40,199 nt of DNA, taken from the NCBI RefSeq assembly GCF_001556515.1, contig NZ_LSJA01000297.1:1-40199 (forward strand), read 5' to 3'. Shown in pieces: positions 34,906 through 40,199 of this stretch (the stretch's first letter is position 1; every line of letters starts with the position of its first letter). The translations under genes and the position numbers were made by a program. Under the pieces are notes generated by a model, which saw nothing but the letters and a program-made list of their open reading frames with translations, did no database searches and was not told where the DNA came from. This DNA comes from Caulobacter sp. CCH9-E1. Lineage in GTDB: Bacteria; Pseudomonadota; Alphaproteobacteria; Caulobacterales; Caulobacteraceae.

Positions 34906-34970
34906 TGTTGTATGTGGCGTCCTGTTGGGTGTCGAACGCCGCGTTGAGCGGGGTGTTCTCAAGGCCGAGT

Positions 34971-34990
34971 TAGAGCGGCGAGCCGCTCTA
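34971..34990. repeat. 20-base perfect palindromic hairpin
   Basis: TAGAGCGGC-GA-GCCGCTCTA has a 9-bp stem. It lies 62 bases after the stop of the DUF599 gene when read on the minus strand, followed there by AACTCGG with no T-run. It could be the DUF599 3' end hairpin or a DNA-binding site. Confidence 0.45.
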
Positions 34991-35051
34991 TCATCAAACA
35001 TTGAGAGTCTCTTTGAACGCCTTCGACGACTCCGTCCAAGGCTGAAGGGCT

Positions 35052-35804
35052 CTAGGCGCGGTCCTTCGGCGGCGGCCGCTTCTTCAGCTTGGCGAGATGG
35101 GGGCCGTGCACGACCGGCTGGCGCTCCAGGATCTCGCGAACCTTGTGAACCGCGATCGAGGCGCGGCTGCGGCGCTGGCGCCAGAGCAGCAGCGTCATGG
35201 CGCCCAGGGTCGCGGTCATGAAGGGCAGGGGGCCGAGCAGCCAGCAAGCCGCGGCGAGGGCGAAATAGTAGGCGCGGACGCCGGCGTTGAAGGCCGACAG
35301 GGCGGGATTGAGAATGCCCCCGGCCGCCTCGGCGTATTCCTCCAAGACGTGGGGCGGGGCCCACATCGGCGCGGCGCCGATCGCGGCCAGGCAGTAGTTC
35401 ATCTGACGGATCGACCAGATGAAGTCCAGGAGGCCGCGCGCCAGGGCGATCAGCACCAAACCGAGCTTGATCTGGAACATCATCGGCGTGGTCTTGGCCA
35501 GCACCGCCAGGCCCTCGACGCTTTTCCAGGCGCTGTCGCCGCCGAACAGCACCCCGGCCGCCGCGGCGATCAGGATCAGGTTCGACGAGGCGAAGAAGCT
35601 GGCCGAATTGATCGCGTGGCCCAGCAACTGGCCGTCCAGCAGCGCGACCTCGCGCACGGCCATCTCCTGCATCCACCGGCGGCGGATCACGGTCATGTCG
35701 GTGTTGATCACGCCGCCGGCCTCGCCCAGGCGGCGGAGCATGGGCTCGTACAGCAGCCAGCAGAGCGTGAAGACGGTGAGGACGATGATGTCGAGCAACG
35801 GCAT
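35052..35804 (-). CDS. DUF599 family membrane protein
   Basis: A 250-residue inner-membrane protein of the DUF599 family, function unknown. Membrane segments are seen at about 5-20 (IIVLTVFTLCWLLYE), 67-90 (SASFFASSNLILIAAAAGVLFGG), 108-130 (MFQIKLGLVLIALARGLLDF) and about 180-215 (YYFALAAACWLLGPLPFMTATLGAMTL region). The family hallmarks are the RRRWMQEM stretch and the WSIRQMNYC motif. The basic, proline-rich tail (KLKKRPPPKDRA) is cytoplasmic. It stands alone, 56 bases after the MFS gene end, and might be co-transcribed with it. Confidence 0.85.
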   Translation of the reverse strand: MPLLDIIVLTVFTLCWLLYEPMLRRLGEAGGVINTDMTVIRRRWMQEMAVREVALLDGQLLGHAINSASFFASSNLILIAAAAGVLFGGDSAWKSVEGLAVLAKTTPMMFQIKLGLVLIALARGLLDFIWSIRQMNYCLAAIGAAPMWAPPHVLEEYAEAAGGILNPALSAFNAGVRAYYFALAAACWLLGPLPFMTATLGAMTLLLWRQRRSRASIAVHKVREILERQPVVHGPHLAKLKKRPPPKDRA

Positions 35805-35860
35805 GGCGGCAATCTAGACGGGCGCGGAGAGTCGGAAAACGGGGGGCGGCGTTACCGTTA

Positions 35861-37300
35861 TCAATCTTCGTGGATAAGGCTGTGGCGGCTGGTGTCCTTC
35901 AGGATGATCGAACAGATCAGGCCCAGGGTCATGACCCCCGCGACATAGACGTAGAACGTGCTTTCCATACCCTCGTGCTTGAAGGCCAGGGCGACCATCT
36001 CGGCCGTGCCGCCGAACAGCACATTGGCCAGGGCGTAGGGCAGGGCGACGCCCAGCGCCCGCACGTGGGCGGGGAACAGCTCGGCCTTCACCACCGCGCT
36101 GATCGAGGTGTAGCAAGACTGGATCGCCACGCCGGCCAGGATCAGGGCCAGGGCGCCCGTCACCGTGGTCGCCTGGGAGATGCCGGTCATGATCGGCCAG
36201 ATCGTCAGGGCGCCGCCGCCGAAGGCCGCGATCAGCATTGGCTTGCGCCCCACCTTGTCCGACAGCCATCCGGCCAGGGGCTGGGCCAGCAGGAAGCCGA
36301 TCAGGCTGATGGCGCTGATCTCGGAGGCCTGCCCCTTGGAGAAGCCCGCCGTGTTGACCAGGAACTTCTGCATGTAGGTCGTGTAGACGTAGAAGGTCAG
36401 CGAGCCGCCCGCCGTCAATCCCATGATCAGCAGGCTCTCGCGCGGATGTAGCCGCACCAGCGGCACGATCAGCGAGACGAAGAACAACACCAGGAACACC
36501 GCGCCCAGCACCTGGCCGGGGCGCGCCAGCGGACCAGTGGTGACGCCCACCACGCCGGCGATCACGGTCAGGGCCAGCAGCGCGCCGGCGACGCCGACCT
36601 GGCGCCGCGACAGGCTCTCGCGAGGGCTCGCGCTCTTGAAGGCGATGCTCTCGTCCAGGCCGCGCCGGATCCAGAAGACGACGACGGCCAGCAGGGCGCC
36701 GATCACGAACGGAACCCGCCAGCCCCAGGCCTTCAGCGCATCCTCCGGCAACAGTCGCTGCAGCATGATCAGGACGCCCAGGGCCAGCAGCTGGCCGGCG
36801 ATCAAGGTCACATAGTGGAAGCTGGACCAGAAGCCGCGCCGCGCCTTGCCGGCCATCTCGCTCATATAGGTGGCGCTGGCGCCGTACTCGCCGCCGACCG
36901 ACAGGCCTTGCAGCACGCGGGCGAACAGCAGGATCGCTGGCGCCCATAGGCCGATCGCGGCATAGCCCGGCGTGACGGCGATGATCAGCGCGCCGGCGCA
37001 CATCAGGGCCACCGAGGCGGACAGCGCCGCGCGGCGACCCGAATGATCGGCATAGAGGCCCATCATCCAGGCGCCGATGGGCCGGGCGACGAAACCCAAG
37101 AAGAAGACCGCCGCCGCCTGGAGCAGCTGAACGGTCTGGTCGCCCTTCGGGAAGAAGGCGGGCGCGAAATAGAGGGTGAAGGCGGCGTAGGCGAACCAGT
37201 CGTACCACTCGACGAGGTTGCCGGCCGATCCGCCGAGAATGGCCCGGGCTCGGGCGGCCGGCGAAAGTCGCGCCGCGGGCGCGTCGGCGTTCGCCGTCAT
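35861..37300 (-). CDS. MFS transporter, metabolite:H+ symporter type
   Basis: A 479-residue, 12-segment permease of the MHS branch of the major facilitator superfamily (KgtP/ProP relatives), importing an organic acid or osmolyte with protons. The signs are GNLVEWYDWFAYAAFTLYF in segment 1, GLYADHSGRRAALSASV in the loop between segments 2 and 3, LQGLSVGGEYGASATYMSEMA in segment 4-5, and the repeat of the loop in the second half (GWLSDKVGRKPMLI). The ATG at 37300 is chosen over one at 37306 because AGGGGGAG lies six bases before it; 37306 would have no spacer. That ribosome binding site is inside a perfect hairpin (37305-37331). Substrate not predictable; 2-oxoglutarate-type acids are likely. 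Confidence 0.87.
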   Translation of the reverse strand: MTANADAPAARLSPAARARAILGGSAGNLVEWYDWFAYAAFTLYFAPAFFPKGDQTVQLLQAAAVFFLGFVARPIGAWMMGLYADHSGRRAALSASVALMCAGALIIAVTPGYAAIGLWAPAILLFARVLQGLSVGGEYGASATYMSEMAGKARRGFWSSFHYVTLIAGQLLALGVLIMLQRLLPEDALKAWGWRVPFVIGALLAVVVFWIRRGLDESIAFKSASPRESLSRRQVGVAGALLALTVIAGVVGVTTGPLARPGQVLGAVFLVLFFVSLIVPLVRLHPRESLLIMGLTAGGSLTFYVYTTYMQKFLVNTAGFSKGQASEISAISLIGFLLAQPLAGWLSDKVGRKPMLIAAFGGGALTIWPIMTGISQATTVTGALALILAGVAIQSCYTSISAVVKAELFPAHVRALGVALPYALANVLFGGTAEMVALAFKHEGMESTFYVYVAGVMTLGLICSIILKDTSRHSLIHED

Positions 37301-37304
37301 GGTC

Positions 37305-37331
37305 ATCTCCCCCTCTGCTTGAGGGGGAGAT
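37305..37331 (-). promoter_or_regulatory. Perfect hairpin that hides the transporter ribosome binding site
   Basis: ATCTCCCCCTC and GAGGGGGAGAT pair over 11 bp with a 5-base loop. On the minus strand, the 3' arm is the AGGGGGAG ribosome binding site of the MFS gene and ends five bases from its ATG. If transcription starts upstream, translation should depend on opening this stem. It also lies 29 bases after the DUF3309 stop and might act as a terminator, but there is no T-run. Confidence 0.6.
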
Positions 37332-37360
37332 TAGGCGAACGCTGGTCTAGGGCAAGGCTG

Positions 37361-37516
37361 CTAGATTCTGCCCATCAGGACCAGGATGATGATGATCACC
37401 AGGATCAGGCCCAGGCCGCCCGACGGGAAGTAGCCCCACGAACGGCTGTGGCCCCAGGTGGGCAGCGCGCCGATCAGGGCCAGGATCAGGATGATGATGA
37501 GGATCGTGCCGAGCAT
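37361..37516 (-). CDS. DUF3309 family small membrane protein
   Basis: A 51-residue protein: MLGTILIIILILALIGALP, a central polar stretch (TWGHSRSWGYFPSGG), then a second hydrophobic segment (LGLILVIIIILVLMGRI). This two-segment hairpin with the conserved WGYFPSGG core is the DUF3309 family, found widely in Proteobacteria with no known function. The codon pattern is coherent and the ends are clear (ATG 37516, TAG 37361). It lies between the DUF983 and MFS genes on the same strand, 60 bases from the transporter start, with a hairpin between. Confidence 0.8.
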   Translation of the reverse strand: MLGTILIIILILALIGALPTWGHSRSWGYFPSGGLGLILVIIIILVLMGRI

Positions 37517-37610
37517 GGTCCGTGGTTTCCCTCCGCTCCCGCGTCCGCCACCACGGCGACGCTGGAAGCACGTGTTGGGAATACGCGACGGCGCGGGTCG
37601 GTTCCGGAGA

Positions 37611-38003
37611 TCAGCTTGGCGTGTCTTCGGCCTTGCGCAGGCGGATGGCCCAGAGGGCGCCGATGACGACGCCTTTCACCCGCGGCAGCAGCAGCAGGGT
37701 CAGGGCGGCCAGGGGGATCAGGGTCAGCGGCGCGACCAGCGCCGGCGGCGCTTCCCAGATCCACGGGAAGAACAGCAGCGGCGCCACGAACAGGTGGCCG
37801 ACCAGCAGGATCGTGAAATAGGCGGGGCCGTCGTCGGCCGGATAACAGCCCAGCTCATGCCCGCAGGCTTCGCACTCGGGATCGACCTTCAGATAGCGCA
37901 TGTAGAGGCGACCGTCGCCGCAGTTCGGGCAACGATGGAGGAGGCCGCGCTTGAGGCCGGTGAGCAGCGAAGGAGCGGTGGTGGTCTCGGACATGGCGTC
38001 CAT
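37611..38003 (-). CDS. DUF983 family zinc-ribbon membrane protein
   Basis: A 130-residue inner-membrane protein of the DUF983 family. A cytoplasmic zinc ribbon near the N-terminus has CPNCGDG and CEACGHE (four cysteines), followed by PADDGPAYFTI, the family signature, and two membrane segments (LLVGHLFVAPLLFFPW and LVAPLTLIPLAALTLLLLP). The ATG at 38003 is chosen because AGGAAG precedes it at normal spacing; a longer frame from 38048 lacks one. Function unknown; in alphaproteobacteria such genes are often found near respiratory or envelope genes. Confidence 0.85.
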   Translation of the reverse strand: MDAMSETTTAPSLLTGLKRGLLHRCPNCGDGRLYMRYLKVDPECEACGHELGCYPADDGPAYFTILLVGHLFVAPLLFFPWIWEAPPALVAPLTLIPLAALTLLLLPRVKGVVIGALWAIRLRKAEDTPS

Positions 38004-38288
38004 ATGCGCTTCCTGGCCTGGCAAGAAAAGGGCGACGCGGGGTCGCACGGCGACGATATGTCCCGGCCTTGACGAAGTATTCCGCGCATCTTTGCCGCGA
38101 AAACGTCAGAAAGTCCCGGTCTAGAAGAACGCGGGTAGGCGAATTTTGGGGGCGAGGTTAACGGGAGGAATATTCGCGTCGTTTATTTCCGCCGATGATC
38201 TCGGCTGTTGTATTCCTCGTCACGAAGATTCCGCGATCCGGCCTCGCGAGGCAAGGCTTGGAGCCTGAGCGTCGCGAGGCCATTTGGA
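38004..38288. other. Intergenic stretch with a composite hairpin
   Basis: No gene is seen. A perfect 10-bp inverted repeat (GGCCTCGCGA at 38240-38249, complement at 38272-38281) encloses a second 5-bp stem (AGGCT/AGCCT at 38254-38266). It starts eight bases after the entericidin-like stop on the minus strand, so it probably forms the 3' end of that mRNA. A smaller GCCGA/TCGGC hairpin lies at 38191-38205. Confidence 0.5.
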
Positions 38289-38426
38289 TCAGTTCTTGGC
38301 GTCCTTCGCGGTGTTGCTGACAGCCCGGCCGGCGGCGGAAATGTCGCGCCCGGCGCCTTCGATCGTGTTGCAGGCCGAGACCAGCAGGGCGGCCGCGGCG
38401 GCGGCCAGGACAACGATCTTACGCAT
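38289..38426 (-). CDS. Entericidin-like small lipoprotein
   Basis: A 45-residue lipoprotein: MRKIVVLAAAAAALLVSAC with a lipobox LVSAC and lipidated Cys19, then the mature part NTIEGAGRDISAAGRAVSNTAKD, which has the NT..G.G.D....G pattern of the entericidin A/B family. Entericidins are small envelope lipoproteins; the A/B pair in E. coli works as an antidote/toxin-like stress system, but only a single gene is present here. In alphaproteobacteria single copies are common and often stress-induced. It is followed by a strong composite hairpin. Confidence 0.85.
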   Translation of the reverse strand: MRKIVVLAAAAAALLVSACNTIEGAGRDISAAGRAVSNTAKDAKN

Positions 38427-38517
38427 GGTTCAACTCCACTGTTCTCGAGGGCGCGGGACCTTAACCGTGGGCCGCGCCGGCCATCAAGGGGGCGCGACCC
38501 AGGGTCGTGGTCGACGC

Positions 38518-39102
38518 CTATCGGACGCGCCGGATCGAGCTGATCCGGTCGTTCCAGTCGCGCGGCAGGACGCCCTGGTCGCGGTCGATCACGGTGCAGC
38601 GGCCCCGGTAATAGGCGTCCTCGCAGACTTCCCACGCCCCGCGCAGGATCTTGATCGACGAGGTCTTGTCGTTGAAGGCGGCCTGATCGAGGTCGGGCAT
38701 GTCGCCGCGCACCTCGTAGACGCGACCGTCGTAGCCGGCGTGTTCGAACAGCACCGCGTCGGCGCGCCAGCCGCCGGGCGGGCGGCCAGGACCAGGGCCG
38801 GGGAAGGGACCGGGGCCCACGAAGCCCGCGCACTGCAGTCGCCCGTCGCGGTTCTCCAGGCCCTGGCCGCCGCAGTCACGCGCGCGGACGCTGCTCCATT
38901 CCCAGCCGCCGCGATTGGTCTGGCAGCGCGCCCACACGCGGCCGTCGAAGGCGGTGATCTCGCGGCACGAGCGCGTGTAGGACCCGCGCGGCGGCTCGTC
39001 GTAGCGGCCGTCCCAGCCGGGCGCCTGGGCGCTGGCGGCGCCGCTCCAGCCGGCGATCAGGGCGGCGGCGGAAAGGGCGGTCAGGCTGAGCGTCTTGGAC
39101 AT
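38518..39102 (-). CDS. Secreted beta/gamma-crystallin family protein with a CVNH-like domain
   Basis: A 194-residue exported protein. The ATG at 39102 opens a signal peptide (MSKTLSLTALSAAALIAGWS, cleavage after ASA) behind GGGGGAAC; an ATG at 39138 would add 12 residues before it. The mature first domain (about 35-95) has SYTRSCREITAFDGRVWARC...RDCGGQ...NRDGRLQC, resembling cyanovirin-N homology (lectin-like) domains. A glycine/proline linker follows. The C-terminal domain (about 115-194) is a beta/gamma-crystallin Greek-key pair with calcium-site motifs NDKTSSI and NDRISSI. Cysteines in pairs suggest disulphides and a periplasmic or extracellular site. The CVNH-like call is weaker than the crystallin call. 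Confidence 0.78.
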   Translation of the reverse strand: MSKTLSLTALSAAALIAGWSGAASAQAPGWDGRYDEPPRGSYTRSCREITAFDGRVWARCQTNRGGWEWSSVRARDCGGQGLENRDGRLQCAGFVGPGPFPGPGPGRPPGGWRADAVLFEHAGYDGRVYEVRGDMPDLDQAAFNDKTSSIKILRGAWEVCEDAYYRGRCTVIDRDQGVLPRDWNDRISSIRRVR

Positions 39103-39190
39103 CTTGGTTCCCCCAAGCTGAAGCGGCTTGTCGGACACAATAGGCCGCCCGCCGGCTGAACGCAGCCTGAACGCTGAAGCTTCCAGCCGT

Positions 39191-40199
39191 TTAGGCGGGG
39201 CGCGCCTCCGTCCCCATGAAGGTCACCTTCGCGCCCTTGGTCACTGCGGACCCCAGCTCGGCCGCGTCCCAGTTGGTCAGGCGCACGCAGCCGTGCGAGG
39301 CGCGCTTGTTGACCAGCTTGGGGTCCGGCGTGCCGTGGATGCCGTAGGTGTCCTTGGTCAGGTCGATCCAGGTCGAGCCCACGGGATTGTTAGGTCCCGC
39401 CTTGATGGTCAGCTTGGCCTTGGGCTTGCCGAAGGTGAGCCGCGACGGGTCGTAGGTGTAGGTCGGGCGCGGCGCCAGGGTCCGCACGGCCCATTCCCCG
39501 GAGGGGGCGGGACGTTCGGTGCTGCCCACCGTGGCCGGATAGACCGCCAGTTGCGCGCCGCCCTCGTCGAAGGCGCGCACCTGGCCCAGGGTCTTGTCGA
39601 TCTCGATCCGGGCGACCTTGGCCGGCAGGGTGTCGGCGCCTGCCGCGGTGACGACGATCGCGGCGCCGGCCTGGTTGAAATCGGCGGCGGGGTTGAGCTC
39701 GCGCAGCAGGGCCTCGTCCATGTGGAAGCGCTCGGCCAGCATCTCGACGACGTCGTGGTAGTTCATGGCCGGCTGCTGAGCCATCGCCTCGTAGTCCTCC
39801 TTGGGGAGCTGGGGCGTGAACGGGCCGGCGACGTCGGCCTGGGTGATCGTGTAGTCGACCAGCACGGGGCCGTTGTCGGCCGCGACCAGGGCGTCCAGCA
39901 GCGCCTGGCTGACCTCGCCGTCGACGCTCATGTCGTGCGCCTTCTGGAAGGCTTGGATCGCCAGCTTCAGGTTGCCGCCGTCGCGGCCGTCGATCACGCC
40001 GGGCGAGAAGTGGGCGCGATCGAGCAGGGTCTGGACCCGGATCAGGACGTCGCGCCGGGCTTGCGGATTGGTGGCGGCGGGATCGAAGGCGGCGGCGTTG
40101 ATCGCTTGTCCCATCGGCGAGGCGGCGGCCGAGGCGGGCGGGGCGGCGACCGCGGGAGCGGGCGCCTTCTGGACGGTGTTGGCGGGGGCGGGCTTGGCC
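39191..40199 (-). CDS. L,D-transpeptidase with peptidoglycan-binding domain, 5' end outside the window
   Basis: A YkuD-family L,D-transpeptidase that crosslinks peptidoglycan or links proteins to it, in the periplasm. The frame is open without a stop to the right edge, and its alanine/proline-rich lead (PAPANTVQKAPAPAVAAPP) looks like a linker after a signal peptide, so the true start lies beyond 40199. The ATG at 40114 is inside the linker and is not taken as the start. A peptidoglycan-binding domain (VQTLLDRAHFSPGVIDGRDGG...AIQAFQKAH) is followed by a LysM-like middle (MNYHDVVEMLAERFHMDEALLRELNP), then the YkuD domain with the catalytic IHGTPDP...ASHGCVRL, where the cysteine is the nucleophile. 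Confidence 0.9.
   Translation of the reverse strand, partial: AKPAPANTVQKAPAPAVAAPPASAAASPMGQAINAAAFDPAATNPQARRDVLIRVQTLLDRAHFSPGVIDGRDGGNLKLAIQAFQKAHDMSVDGEVSQALLDALVAADNGPVLVDYTITQADVAGPFTPQLPKEDYEAMAQQPAMNYHDVVEMLAERFHMDEALLRELNPAADFNQAGAAIVVTAAGADTLPAKVARIEIDKTLGQVRAFDEGGAQLAVYPATVGSTERPAPSGEWAVRTLAPRPTYTYDPSRLTFGKPKAKLTIKAGPNNPVGSTWIDLTKDTYGIHGTPDPKLVNKRASHGCVRLTNWDAAELGSAVTKGAKVTFMGTEARPA

Larger units (their letters stand above)
34421..35051. other. Gene-free 631-base stretch with three hairpins
   Basis: No convincing gene in either direction. The stretch is less GC-rich than its neighbours in the first 400 bases. It contains inverted repeats at 34724-34751 (CGGCGACG, 12-base loop), 34873-34905 (an 11-bp terminator-like stem) and 34971-34990 (a 9-bp stem with a two-base loop). 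A frame from ATG 34840 runs through the terminator stem and has arginine-rich, unlikely sequence. A small RNA ending at the 34905 hairpin is possible. Confidence 0.5.

Noticed and set aside
34811..35221. A possible 136-residue plus-strand protein
   Set aside because: It runs through a terminator-like hairpin and into the antisense of the DUF599 gene; the sequence is arginine/alanine-rich with no recognisable fold.

Overview
The window is high-GC alphaproteobacterial DNA from the genus Caulobacter, close to C. crescentus/vibrioides and C. segnis. The clearest marker is a complete S-layer locus: an rsaA-type S-layer gene, its type I secretion genes rsaD, rsaE and rsaF, and the perosamine/O-antigen genes that make the LPS anchor. 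The bases upstream of the S-layer gene also match, from memory, the C. crescentus rsaA promoter and leader. I see no tRNA, rRNA, CRISPR, insertion sequence or prophage.

Layout. (1) 1-7038 (+) is a galactan-use locus: a secreted GH53 endo-galactanase, a TonB-dependent receptor and a Tat-exported GH2 beta-galactosidase, with a strong terminator between the last two. (2) 7039-13904 (+) is a second TonB-receptor locus: LacI-type operator-like palindromes, the receptor, a terminator, then SapC, a JmjC/cupin-8 protein and a tryptophan-halogenase-like flavoprotein in a tight run. (3) 13907-18395 (-) holds a glycosyltransferase, an FkbM methyltransferase, an unrecognised 526-residue protein and a small XRE regulator that is divergent from the S-layer gene. 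(4) 18513-31414 (+) is the S-layer locus: direct repeats, promoter, rsaA interrupted by a frameshift at codon 86, terminator, rsaD, rsaE, a tiny probable remnant of a GDP-mannose 4,6-dehydratase gene, perosamine N-acetyltransferase, perosamine synthase, two paralogous glycosyltransferases and rsaF. (5) 31431-34420 holds a further glycosyltransferase (-) and a divergent SAM methyltransferase with a regulatory domain (+). (6) 34421-40199 holds a hairpin-rich gene-free stretch, then minus-strand housekeeping and envelope genes: DUF599, an MFS/MHS symporter with a start-site hairpin, DUF3309, DUF983, an entericidin-like lipoprotein, a CVNH-like/crystallin-like protein and an L,D-transpeptidase cut by the window edge.

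How they work together. RsaD, RsaE and RsaF export RsaA across both membranes. PerB, Per and the glycosyltransferases build the N-acetylperosamine O-antigen to which RsaA binds with calcium. In the galactan locus, the secreted GH53 enzyme cuts galactan, the receptor takes up the oligosaccharides and the GH2 enzyme releases galactose. The main oddities are the frameshifted S-layer gene, the missing gmd/lpsA between rsaE and perB, the 20-bp-period direct repeat ahead of the S-layer promoter, and several hairpins and palindromes at regulatory positions.
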